Of a DNA stretch of 64,000 nucleotides, positions 18,088 to 26,103 are shown piece by piece. Source of the stretch: Ruminococcus sp. Phil11 (GTDB lineage Bacteria > Bacillota > Clostridia > Oscillospirales > Ruminococcaceae); contig MSGZ01000022.1 of assembly GCA_001940925.1 (NCBI GenBank), positions 1 to 64,000 on the forward strand, read 5' to 3'. The position numbers were made by a program, and so were the translations under genes. Numbering within the stretch: the stretch's first letter is position 1; each line of letters begins with the position of its first letter. The notes under the pieces were generated by a model. That model had not been told where the DNA came from, searched no databases, and saw only the letters and a program-made list of their open reading frames with translations.

Positions 18088-19090
18088 CGATGAAATGTAT
18101 CAGAGCTTACTGCTGCGGTTCTGCGATGCGCAGGCGCGGCGGAAAAAACGGCTGCGCACGGCTTTGCATACCGTTCCGGTTTTGGCCTGTTTCTGTCTGG
18201 CGGCCGGATCGGCTGTTTGGTACCGGCAGAACGGCGCAGAGCTGCCGGAGATTCCGGCGTATACGAATCCTTCGGCGCTGCCCGTGACGGAGATCGCAGA
18301 ACCGGCTGTTACAGCAGCGCAGCAAAGCGGGACGGAGCCGGTTTCGTCAGCGGTGACTGTCCGGAAGCCGGAACCGGAGCGGACAGATGCGGCAGAATCA
18401 CAGACCGCTGCAGCCGGTACAGAAATCACGGAACCGGAGCCTGCCGCTGTGACGCAGACGGAACCCGCTGTGACCGGTGCAAATCCGGTTCAGGCCGCGC
18501 AGACTTCGTACACCGCACCGTCCGCGCAGGTTACAGAGACACTGCCGCAGACGCAGACCGTGCCGCCCGTGACCGTTCCGCCGCGTACCGTACCGCCCGC
18601 CGAGCAGACCGCAGCACCGCCGGATATCCCCGGCAGCTCCGGGAATCCGGGGGCGGTGTTCACGCGCCGGACAGTCAGCTTTGCGGAGGCGCAGGAGCTG
18701 TTCGGGCATCCGCTCATCCCCTGCGGACGGGATGATTTTCAGCGTTATCAGGCCGGGATCGTCAGCCGAAACGGCAATGCGCAGGGCAGCGGCGCGTTCT
18801 GTCTGTCCGTGACATACGAATTTGCGGACGGCGCGGTCACGCTGACGGACTGGGACAGAATGAACGGCTCTGACGGCAGTCCCGATGCGGAGCAGATCAG
18901 CTATTGCGGCAAATTGTTCTACGTGGAACGTCCGGACGCGTATGAGGACAGCCTGCGGATCGCGTATTATGCGGCGGGATATGACCCGTTCGCCCTGCGC
19001 GGGATCGAGTATCAGGCGGTGTTCGGCGGCAGCGCGGATCTTTACGCGGTCATGGATCTGATGCTCTCGCTGGAAACGGAAACAGAATAA
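18077..19090 (+). CDS. Single-pass membrane protein, likely sigma partner
   Basis: This 337-residue protein has a short cytoplasmic part (1-28) with a basic RRKKR stretch, one membrane helix (about 29-48) and a large outer part. Residues about 65-200 are a Thr/Pro/Glu/Ala-rich linker with many TVPP and TEPA motifs. The C-terminal 130 residues form a compact, unrecognised domain (FTRRTVSFAEAQELFGHPLIPCG onward). AGGAGCGG precedes ATG 18077. The position directly after the ECF gene suggests an anti-sigma or sensor role, but no zinc-binding anti-sigma HxxxCxxC motif is present. Confidence 0.65.
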   Translation: MKTDDEMYQSLLLRFCDAQARRKKRLRTALHTVPVLACFCLAAGSAVWYRQNGAELPEIPAYTNPSALPVTEIAEPAVTAAQQSGTEPVSSAVTVRKPEPERTDAAESQTAAAGTEITEPEPAAVTQTEPAVTGANPVQAAQTSYTAPSAQVTETLPQTQTVPPVTVPPRTVPPAEQTAAPPDIPGSSGNPGAVFTRRTVSFAEAQELFGHPLIPCGRDDFQRYQAGIVSRNGNAQGSGAFCLSVTYEFADGAVTLTDWDRMNGSDGSPDAEQISYCGKLFYVERPDAYEDSLRIAYYAAGYDPFALRGIEYQAVFGGSADLYAVMDLMLSLETETE

Positions 19091-19094
19091 AGAT

Positions 19095-19134
19095 ACCCCC
19101 GGAAGCAGTTTTGATCCGCTTCCGGGGGTGTTTG
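19095..19134 (+). terminator. Intrinsic terminator
   Basis: Stem ACCCCCGGAAGC / GCTTCCGGGGGT, 12 bp perfect, then GTTTGC. Ends the ECF cassette. Confidence 0.8.
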
Positions 19135-19651
19135 CTGTATGCCTTCTGATTTTGCGGGTATGCGGGTATGGGCTCGGCAAAGGGGAACTCCCCGCCGTGT
19201 ATGGCAAAACTTAGGGCGTTCCAGCCCTAAGAACCCGGAACGCCCGTTCACTCGTCGCGGCTTGCGCCGCTCCTACGTGCTGCGGGCGGCTGCGAATCGC
19301 TTTGCGATTCGCCTAATAAGAGGTATCCGCTTCGCGGATGCTATTTGAGAATGGGGACCTCTATCGCAGGTCCCCAAGCCCGCCGAACTCTTAGCACGCT
19401 GGGGTATTTCGCCCGTTGCGACGGGCGACCAGAGGCTCTGCCTCTGGACTCCGCCAGCTTTTTGAAAAAAGCTGGATCAAAAACTTTTGATATGGATGCG
19501 TGCCGCAGCGTAATGCCCGACCGGCAGCGAAAAAAGGACGCCGACTGTTTCGTCAGCGTCCCATTTGTTATACATAACGGGGTCTGGGGACTAGTCCCCA
19601 GCGGGAGTTTGAGGGCGGAGCCCTCTTTTCAAATCATCGCGAAGCGATACC
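19135..19651. repeat. Mosaic hairpin repeat region R1
   Basis: There is no gene here. The region is a chain of short palindromic modules: TTAGGGCGTTCCAGCCCTAA, GCGGCTTGCGCCGC, GAATCGCTTTGCGATTC, GGGGACCTCTATCGCAGGTCCCC, CCAGAGGCTCTGCCTCTGG, and TCATCGCGAAGCGATAC. Blocks of 80-100 bases recur with small changes at R3 (26104-26646). The last module abuts the gatB stop codon. Confidence 0.75.
19536..19562. terminator. Terminator hairpin inside repeat R1
   Basis: GGACGCCGAC / GTCAGCGTCC flanked by A6 on one side, able to stop transcription coming out of gatB (minus). Confidence 0.65.
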
Positions 19652-21085
19652 TCACAGCTTCGCGAGCTTTTCCTTGAGCAGCTCAGTCGCTTCCTGCGGA
19701 TTCGCCGCGCCCTTGGTGCGCTTCATGACCTGTCCCATGAGTGCCTTGATCGCGGCCTCCTTGCCGGCCTTATAGTCCGCAACAGCCTTCGGATTCGCCG
19801 CAATGACCTCATCCGCGACCGCATTCAGCAGACCCGAATCCTGCACCTGCGTCATACCGTTATCCTCAGCTAGCTTTTTAATATCCACGTCTTTATGTTC
19901 ACTTGAAAGCAGTACCAATGGAATGACATTTGCCTTAGATATAATATTATCCACGGCTAATTTTGTTGCAGCAGGAATAGTTTTTATCGCTTCGCTATAT
20001 TTCATTTTTTTTGAAGTGTTCAAAAATACATTAGTTATGATTTTAACGGCCGCGATTTCTTTGCCATATTGTGTATCATATTGACTTACAGTGTCAAAAA
20101 ACATTCTGACATATTCGCTTCCCGTGTTCATTAATGCATCTGCAATTTGTTCAGATAAACCGTATTCTGTTGTCAACTTTTCTTTGTATTCCTCCGGCAG
20201 ATCGGGGATCATGGCACGAAGCCGCGCGTGATCCGCATCGGTCAGGATGATCGGCACGAGGTCGGGGTCAGGGAAATAGCGGTAATCGTTCGCATTTTCC
20301 TTGACGCGCATCGAATAGGTCTTGTCCTTTTCGGGATCATAGCGGCGGGTCTCCTGCACGAGCTCGCGGCCTGCCTCGGTCTCGTCGATCTGGCGCGCCT
20401 TTTCCGCGTCGATCGCCGCAACGATATGCTTTAAGCTGTTGAGGTTCTTGATCTCGGTGCGGGTGTAAAGCTTCGTATCACCGACCGGACGGATCGAGAG
20501 GTTGACGTCGCAGCGCATGGAGCCTGTTTCCATCTGGCAGTCGGAGACACCGACCCAGCGGATCAGCTCGCGCAGACGCTCGAGGTATGCTCTCGCCTGT
20601 GCTGCCGTGCGGATATCCGGTTCGGAAACGATCTCGATCAGCGGCACGCCGCAGCGGTTGCAGTCCGCGCCGGAGCCGTAATCCGTATGCACCAGCTTGC
20701 CCGCGTCCTCCTCAATATGGATGCGCGTGATGCCGATGCGCTTTTCCTCGCCGTTGACGTTCACATCAATATAGCCGTGCTCGCAGAGCGGGTGGTCGAG
20801 CTGGGAGATCTGATACGCCTTCGGCAGGTCGGGGTAGAAGTAATTTTTGCGGTCCATTTTGGAGAAGTGGGCGATCTCGCAGTTGAGCATCATGCCCGCG
20901 CGCGCCGCAAAATCGACGACCTGCCTGTTCAGCACCGGCAGGGTACCCGGCATACCCATGCAGACCGGACAGCAGCGCGTGTTCGGGTCGCCGCCGTGAT
21001 CGGCAGGGCAGTCGCAGAAAATCTTGGTCCTGGTACGCAGCTCAATGTGCACTTCCAGACCGATGACACATTCGTATTTTGCCAT
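19652..21085 (-). CDS. gatB: Asp/Glu-tRNA amidotransferase subunit B
   Basis: This 477-residue protein is the kinase/tRNA-binding subunit of GatCAB, which converts Glu-tRNA(Gln) and Asp-tRNA(Asn) to the amidated forms. ECVIGLEVHIEL, CPVCMGMPGTLPVLN, and RCDVNLSIRP are conserved family blocks, and a YqeY-like tail domain closes the protein. Length is typical. From about 19868 to 20197 the coding DNA turns abruptly AT-rich with different codon choice, yet the frame stays open and the protein remains GatB-like, suggesting an imported allele segment. It is separated from gatA by a NERD gene. Confidence 0.93.
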   Translation of the reverse strand: MAKYECVIGLEVHIELRTRTKIFCDCPADHGGDPNTRCCPVCMGMPGTLPVLNRQVVDFAARAGMMLNCEIAHFSKMDRKNYFYPDLPKAYQISQLDHPLCEHGYIDVNVNGEEKRIGITRIHIEEDAGKLVHTDYGSGADCNRCGVPLIEIVSEPDIRTAAQARAYLERLRELIRWVGVSDCQMETGSMRCDVNLSIRPVGDTKLYTRTEIKNLNSLKHIVAAIDAEKARQIDETEAGRELVQETRRYDPEKDKTYSMRVKENANDYRYFPDPDLVPIILTDADHARLRAMIPDLPEEYKEKLTTEYGLSEQIADALMNTGSEYVRMFFDTVSQYDTQYGKEIAAVKIITNVFLNTSKKMKYSEAIKTIPAATKLAVDNIISKANVIPLVLLSSEHKDVDIKKLAEDNGMTQVQDSGLLNAVADEVIAANPKAVADYKAGKEAAIKALMGQVMKRTKGAANPQEATELLKEKLAKL

Positions 21086-21120
21086 ATATCATAGCCTCCG
21101 CTTTGTGATTATTTGGAGTT

Positions 21121-22149
21121 TCATTGGGTTTCTTCTGTATTTTGGATGTATCTGCATTTCGGGAATGCAGAGCAGCCGTAAAACTGTTTGCCGGCATTAT
21201 TGCCCTTTTTCGCAGTCCGCAGTACCAATTCGGCACCGCAGCGCGGACATTTTCCGTCCGGCATTGTTCCCGTTGCGGATGCCGCATCTGGTTCGGCTGC
21301 GGGTTCCGGTACAGGTTCCGGAACAGGCAATGCCGGAGATTTTTCTGCTGGCGGTATGCTTTCCGCTGTCAAAGCCGGAACAGGAACCTCCGGTTGTCCT
21401 TCCGCATCACGGACATATCTGCATTTCGGAAATGCGGAACAGCCGTAAAACTGCCGTCCGGTGTTCGCGCCCGCTTTGGTTGTCCGCAGTACCAGTGCAG
21501 AACCGCAGGACGGGCATTTCATGCCATGATACTGCTCCTGTATGCGGTCAACATGTGCCTGCTTCATTGCTTCATCGGCATTCTGCAAAATTGACAGCAT
21601 ATCGTAAATACTTTTTGTACCTTCTTCATCAAACACATCCGGGTTCTGCTTCCAGATTGAACGGATTGTGGAAATGAGCTCATCCCGGTGAATGAGCGCA
21701 CAGGTTTTGTCGCGGACATCCAGTTTTTTCAGCTCACAGCGTTCAGAAAAAACAATGAGCGAAAAGCAGGGCAGATTCTCATCATGCAGGAACTCGCGCA
21801 GCCATTTGATATGTCCGCGGTTCTGCCAGATCGGATTGAAAAATCGGTATTTTGATTGATCCGGCAGAGATTCCGTCCAGTAACGGTCACTTTCCCGCCC
21901 GAAAATCCAGCCGGAAATATTTTTGCTTTCAATGATGAACAGACCCTTTTGCGTAATGTAGATCAGGTCGATCTCGGTCGTTTCTCCGATTTCGGCGGGA
22001 ATATAAACATTCCGCAGCATCAAGCCTTTATATCCGAATAGTTTTGTCCATTTCAGCTTTCGGGCGGTCAGATCCTCGCCGTATTTTCCGAGCAGATCGC
22101 TGCTGTCATCATTCAGCAGAAAAAACCGGAGCCATTCGCTGAAGTTCAT
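21121..22149 (-). CDS. NERD nuclease-like protein with two zinc ribbons
   Basis: This 342-residue protein starts with a NERD (nuclease-related) domain, showing Glu27, Asp61 in TEIDLIYI and the E75-S-K77 pair in FIIESKN, the restriction-endonuclease-like D-ExK core. After a helical middle come two topoisomerase-type C4 zinc ribbons (CPSCG...YGCSAFPKC at about 203-236 and CPRCG...YGCSAFPKC at about 305-338) joined by a Pro/Glu/Ala-rich linker. These ribbons bind single-stranded DNA in topoisomerase I. GGGGGCGG before ATG 22149 sets the start. It lies between gatA and gatB, which are normally adjacent. A role in DNA handling or defence is inferred. Confidence 0.8.
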   Translation of the reverse strand: MNFSEWLRFFLLNDDSSDLLGKYGEDLTARKLKWTKLFGYKGLMLRNVYIPAEIGETTEIDLIYITQKGLFIIESKNISGWIFGRESDRYWTESLPDQSKYRFFNPIWQNRGHIKWLREFLHDENLPCFSLIVFSERCELKKLDVRDKTCALIHRDELISTIRSIWKQNPDVFDEEGTKSIYDMLSILQNADEAMKQAHVDRIQEQYHGMKCPSCGSALVLRTTKAGANTGRQFYGCSAFPKCRYVRDAEGQPEVPVPALTAESIPPAEKSPALPVPEPVPEPAAEPDAASATGTMPDGKCPRCGAELVLRTAKKGNNAGKQFYGCSAFPKCRYIQNTEETQ

Positions 22150-22173
22150 ATTGCCGCCCCCTTTATCTGCTAA

Positions 22174-22250
22174 AACGGGATTCCAAAGGGACAAGTCCCT
22201 TTGGCAGGGTTTGGGGCAGCGCCCCATTATCAATCATCGCGAAGCGATAC
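22174..22250. repeat. Hairpin repeat R2 spanning gatA stop
   Basis: Contains GGGATTCCAAAGGGAC-AA-GTCCCTTT, GGGGCAGCGCCCC and CAATCATCGCGAAGCGATAC. The block is nearly identical to R4 at 40348-40461. Its last module encodes the final residues of GatA. Confidence 0.75.
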
Positions 22251-23706
22251 TGCTTTCATACGCCGCAGCCGCCTGATAGAGTTTCGCCTCGGAGAAGGCG
22301 GGGCCGATGAGCTGGAAGCCGACGGGCAGGTTTGCGCCGTCCTGCGCGACGGTGCCGCAGGGAACCGAGATCGCGGGCAGACCGCCCAGATTCACCGGCA
22401 CAGTGCAGATATCGCCGAGTGCCATTTCCATGGGATCGCTGGACTTCTCCCCGATCTTATAGGCCGGTGTCGGTGCAACCGGCGCAAGCAGCATGTCGTA
22501 CTGCGAGAACAGCTCTCTGAAAGCGCGGATCAGCAGCGTTCTTGCCTGCTGCGCTTTTTTATAGTACGCATCGTAATATCCTGCGGAAAGCACGTAGTTT
22601 CCGAGCAGGATTCTGCGGCGCACCTCGCGGCCGAAGCCCTCGGTTCTCGTCTTGCGGTAGAGGCGGTCGAGGTCCTCCGCACCCTCTGCGCGGTAGCCGT
22701 AGCGGATGCCGTCGAATCTTGCGAGGTTCGAGGACGCCTCCGCACAGCAGAGCACATAGTATGCAGGCAGCGCGTAGCTGACCGCCGGCAGCGAGCATTC
22801 TTCGATCTTCGCGCCTGCGCCTTCGAGTACCTTTGCAGCATTCTGCACAAGCGCGGCTACATCCGCATTGATGCCCTCGCCGAAATATTCCTTCGGCAGA
22901 CCGATGCGCATACCGGAAAGGTCTTTGCCGATCAGCGCGGAATAGTTCGTATCAAATTCCGGCAGCGAGGTCGAATCGCGGCGGTCGTGGCAGGAGATCG
23001 CCTCCAGCACCTTTGCGTTGTCCGCGACCGTTTTCGTCAGCGGGCCGATCTGGTCAAAGCTCGACGCATAAGCAACCAGACCGTAGCGCGAAACCGTGCC
23101 GTAGGTCGGCTTCATGCCGACGACGCCGCAGAACGATGCCGGCTGACGGATCGAGCCGCCGGTATCGGAGCCGATCGCGAAGGCGCACTCATTTGCCGCG
23201 ACTGCCGCAGCCGAGCCGCCCGACGAGCCGCCCGGCACATAGTCCGGCGCAGCGGGATTGCGCGTTAGCTGCAGCGCGGAATTTTCCGACGAGCTGCCCA
23301 TTGCAAATTCGTCCATGTTGGTCTTGCCCAGCATGACCGCACCCGCCTTTTTCAGCTGCTCGGTGACGCACGCGTCATAGACCGGCAGCCAGTTTTCAAG
23401 CATTTTGGATGCACATGTCGTGCGGATGCCCTTTGTGCAGATATTGTCCTTCATCGCAAAGGGGATGCCGGTCAGCGCGCCTGCAGTGCCGTTATCAAGC
23501 ATATATTGAGCAGCTTCTATTTGACGGTTCAACTCTCCATTGGGATCATCTAAATTGAGAGTAGTCAAATATGCGCCATAAATACTATCTTTCTCTTTTA
23601 TTGCGTTTAACGCAGTCTCTGTTAACCAGCTAACTGTTATTTCACGGTTGTGAAGCATTTGAGACAGCGTAGCAATATCCAGTTCCATTACTTTTGAATA
23701 ATCCAT
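22234..23706 (-). CDS. gatA: Asp/Glu-tRNA amidotransferase subunit A
   Basis: This 490-residue amidase-signature enzyme releases ammonia from glutamine for tRNA amidation. The Ser-cisSer-Lys triad is visible as Lys86 (AMKDN), Ser161 (PGGSSGGS) and Ser185 (DTGGSIRQ). The first about 72 codons (23493-23706) are AT-rich and differ in codon use from the remainder of the gene, like the patch in gatB. The last five residues (SIASR) and the stop are encoded by a dispersed hairpin repeat. AAAGGAGCG precedes the ATG, 14 bases after gatC. Confidence 0.95.
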   Translation of the reverse strand: MDYSKVMELDIATLSQMLHNREITVSWLTETALNAIKEKDSIYGAYLTTLNLDDPNGELNRQIEAAQYMLDNGTAGALTGIPFAMKDNICTKGIRTTCASKMLENWLPVYDACVTEQLKKAGAVMLGKTNMDEFAMGSSSENSALQLTRNPAAPDYVPGGSSGGSAAAVAANECAFAIGSDTGGSIRQPASFCGVVGMKPTYGTVSRYGLVAYASSFDQIGPLTKTVADNAKVLEAISCHDRRDSTSLPEFDTNYSALIGKDLSGMRIGLPKEYFGEGINADVAALVQNAAKVLEGAGAKIEECSLPAVSYALPAYYVLCCAEASSNLARFDGIRYGYRAEGAEDLDRLYRKTRTEGFGREVRRRILLGNYVLSAGYYDAYYKKAQQARTLLIRAFRELFSQYDMLLAPVAPTPAYKIGEKSSDPMEMALGDICTVPVNLGGLPAISVPCGTVAQDGANLPVGFQLIGPAFSEAKLYQAAAAYESSIASR

Positions 23707-23720
23707 TTTTCGCGCTCCTT

Positions 23721-24008
23721 TCAGCCGATGACCTTCGGCAGAGTGATGAGGCCGTCCTCGGACTGCGTGCCGGAAAGCAGCAGGTCACGGTCAAGACGCG
23801 GCGAAAACGGCTCGTCCTCGCGCAGCACATTTTCAAGCGGCGCGATGTGCGCGGTCGGCTCCACGCCCTCGGTATCGAGTGCGGAAAGCTGCTGGAAAAA
23901 GGTCAGCATCTCGGCAATGCTGCCGGAGAGCGCCTCTGTCTCGTCTTCGGGAATGTCCAGTCTGGACAGCCATGCAAGGGTATCCAGAGTTTTGGCATCT
24001 AATTGCAT
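23721..24008 (-). CDS. gatC: Asp/Glu-tRNA amidotransferase subunit C
   Basis: This 95-residue helical protein clamps GatA to GatB. TLAWLSRLDIPEDE and the C-terminal LREDEPFSPRLDRDLLLSG stretch match GatC. The open frame extends upstream to 24116, but AGGAGA sits before ATG 24008 and the length then matches the family (about 95). It is the first gene of the gat operon. Confidence 0.92.
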   Translation of the reverse strand: MQLDAKTLDTLAWLSRLDIPEDETEALSGSIAEMLTFFQQLSALDTEGVEPTAHIAPLENVLREDEPFSPRLDRDLLLSGTQSEDGLITLPKVIG

Positions 24009-24050
24009 GATAGTTCTCCTTTTTTTGATGTGCGGTTTGCGAATACACTT

Positions 24051-24079
24051 ATTATAGCATATTCTTCCGGATATTGCAA
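24051..24079 (-). promoter_or_regulatory. Promoter for gat operon
   Basis: Minus-strand TTGCAA (24074-24079), 17-base spacer, TATAAT (24051-24056). Confidence 0.7.
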
Positions 24080-24163
24080 TGGGAGAGCGGCGAAAAAGTT
24101 TCCGGGAATGCTGCACGGCACAATACGGCTGCGGATTTGCCCTGCAAAAGATTGCTGTTTCGC

Positions 24164-24192
24164 TTGACAGCCGGTTGATTTTGTGCTAATAT
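24164..24192 (+). promoter_or_regulatory. Promoter for secreted DUF285 protein
   Basis: TTGACA (24164-24169), 17-base spacer, TAATAT (24187-24192), about 110 bases before the ATG. Confidence 0.65.
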
Positions 24193-24306
24193 TTACTTAG
24201 AGCAAACTGCAAGATCGCCTGAATCAGGTCAAAAAGGTGCTGTCTGCGCGTGCACGCAGGCTGCGCCTTTGGGGATATTATTTTCAGATGAAAAGGAGTT
24301 GTGTGT

Positions 24307-25926
24307 ATGAAAAACAAACTGAAAGCGGCAGCTGCGGCTGTCACGGCATTTATGCTGCTCGGCGGAGCACTGCCGGTCAATTTTGCGGGCGTGGAGCTGC
24401 TGCGGCCTGCGGTAACGGCAAAAGCCTATGAAACGGTCACCTTTGATGAGGAGACCGGCACCCTGACGCTGCACGGAAATGTGGACAAACAAGAGGTTGG
24501 GCAAGCTATAGCGGATATTATATATACATATCGTTACTATGACGATGTCACTGTGAACTGTGAGGAAGGAACCGTTTTCCCGGAGAATTCATCATATTTG
24601 TTGGCTAGTCTTCGTCTGCCGTATACATACCAAATGACAGATTACGGGGACCCCGAAATTTATTTTGAACCTATTGGTAATGTAAAAAAATTTGATTTGC
24701 GAAACGCAGATACCAGTCATGTGACCAATATGGAGGGCATGTTCTGGGATAATATTTCATGTGAGTCGCTACTTATAGATTTCGACACCAGTCATGTAAC
24801 AGACATGAGCAGCATGTTCAAAGGATGCAATGAATCTCTTTCAGAACTTGATCTCTCCAGCTTCGATATGAGCAGTGTGACAGATGCTTCCGAAATGTTT
24901 AGTGGGTGCAACAACCTGAAAACAATTTATGCAGGGCGCGGCTGGAATGTGAATCCTGAAAAAACAGACTGCAGGGAAATGTTCAGTGCCTGCTCAGAGC
25001 TGGTCGGCGGCAGCGGAACCAATTATTCTTCGGCACATATAGGCGGCGAATACGCCCATATCGACGGCGGCGCGGAAAATCCGGGCTATCTCACCTTCGG
25101 CGGCAGCACCGTGAAGGGTGCCAGCCTTTCGCTTGACGGCAGGATCGGCATCAACTTTTATGTGCGGCTGAGCAGCGACGCGGCAAAAGCCGTGCTGGAA
25201 GGCCCGCTCGGCACGGTTACGGTCCCGCGTTCTAAATTTGCGGGTCTGACCGTGCAGGACGGCGACTATGCGGGCTGCACGAAGCTGACCTACGGCATCA
25301 ACGCGACACAGCGTCTGAACAAGGTCACATTGAAGTGTTACGACAGCGACGGCGATCTGCTTGACATCTGCAAGGGCGGCTCCGGTTTGCTGAGTAAGCA
25401 GTTGTCGTATTCCGCGGCGGATTATATCAGCAGCTATCGGGATACGGGCAACGAGAATCTGACGAATCTGGTCACTGCACTGGACCGCTATTTCAAATCC
25501 GCGGAAAATCACTTCATGGGCAAAACGCATACGATCTTCCCGGAAGGCTATACGCACCGCTGGTTTGATATCTACAATTCGACAGACGGCGATTACGCGC
25601 TTTCTCTGATCCTCAATTCCGGTACCGATCTCCGTATTTATACGGATGCCGCGGAGGTCAAACTGCAGACGGGCTTTGACGAATACGAAACGCTGACCGC
25701 AGAAACAACGGCGGACGGCAAGCGATATTTTGCGATCACCGATATTCCCGCGCAGGATATCGTGGGCTCTGAGCGGATCTATGTGGACGGAAGAGAGCAC
25801 CTTGTCTGCCCGAGAGACTGGTGCGTGCTTGCTGTTGCCGACGATAAACCGCAGACCGTGCAGGATCTGGGCTGGGCGCTTTATGAGTACGGCAAGGCCG
25901 CCGAAACGTATCTGCATTCGCTTTAA
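24307..25926 (+). CDS. Secreted DUF285/BspA-like repeat protein
   Basis: This 539-residue protein has a signal peptide (KNKLKAAAAAVTAFMLLGG, processed near AKAYE), a short FDEETGTLTLHGNV module, then DUF285-type leucine-rich repeats with the TSHVTDMSSMFKGC signature (about residues 130-230). A C-terminal region of about 270 residues is unrecognised. The N-terminal module and repeats are shared with the lipoprotein at 53734-54780. From about 24490 to 24965 the DNA is AT-rich, unlike its flanks, so the repeat region looks recombined. ATG 24307 follows AAAAGGAG with about 10 bases spacing; upstream GTG codons are less likely. Confidence 0.8.
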   Translation: MKNKLKAAAAAVTAFMLLGGALPVNFAGVELLRPAVTAKAYETVTFDEETGTLTLHGNVDKQEVGQAIADIIYTYRYYDDVTVNCEEGTVFPENSSYLLASLRLPYTYQMTDYGDPEIYFEPIGNVKKFDLRNADTSHVTNMEGMFWDNISCESLLIDFDTSHVTDMSSMFKGCNESLSELDLSSFDMSSVTDASEMFSGCNNLKTIYAGRGWNVNPEKTDCREMFSACSELVGGSGTNYSSAHIGGEYAHIDGGAENPGYLTFGGSTVKGASLSLDGRIGINFYVRLSSDAAKAVLEGPLGTVTVPRSKFAGLTVQDGDYAGCTKLTYGINATQRLNKVTLKCYDSDGDLLDICKGGSGLLSKQLSYSAADYISSYRDTGNENLTNLVTALDRYFKSAENHFMGKTHTIFPEGYTHRWFDIYNSTDGDYALSLILNSGTDLRIYTDAAEVKLQTGFDEYETLTAETTADGKRYFAITDIPAQDIVGSERIYVDGREHLVCPRDWCVLAVADDKPQTVQDLGWALYEYGKAAETYLHSL

Positions 25927-25947
25927 TAATCGGAAAGGAGAATGATG

Positions 25948-26055
25948 ATGAAGGAATATACGACTCCCGAAATGGAACTGATCGCGTTTGCATCGGAGGA
26001 TGTCATCACCGACAGCGTTTTCGTGAATCCGGAAACACCGATCTTTGAAGGATAA
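25948..26055 (+). CDS. 35-residue peptide with YxxPxM motif
   Basis: This short gene encodes 35 residues beginning MKEYTTPEMELIAF, then an acidic middle (SEDVITDS) and a Pro/Glu end. Three in-frame ATGs occur (25942, 25945, 25948); AAAGGAG ends at 25940, so 25948 has the best spacing. It lies 21 bases after the DUF285 gene and ends 13 bases before a terminator, so it is probably co-transcribed. The KxYxxPxME start is reminiscent of leader motifs recognised by RiPP recognition elements, but no modifying enzyme is in the window. Short peptides of this general form occur in gut Firmicutes; function unknown. Confidence 0.6.
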   Translation: MKEYTTPEMELIAFASEDVITDSVFVNPETPIFEG

Positions 26056-26068
26056 CATGATAAAAAGA

Positions 26069-26103
26069 ACGGGTGCTGTTTGGAATTTCAGCACCCGTTT
26101 GTT
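26069..26103 (+). terminator. Intrinsic terminator
   Basis: Stem ACGGGTGCTG / CAGCACCCGT, 10 bp, followed by TTGTTTTC. Confidence 0.8.

Noticed and set aside
19135-19651. R1 as a CRISPR, IS element or protein-coding remnant
   Set aside because: No constant direct repeat with unique spacers, no transposase reading frame, and palindromic modules explain the sequence better.
25948-26055. Calling the short peptide a lasso peptide precursor
   Set aside because: Only the YxxPx motif fits; no B or C protein is nearby and the core lacks a clear ring/acceptor arrangement.
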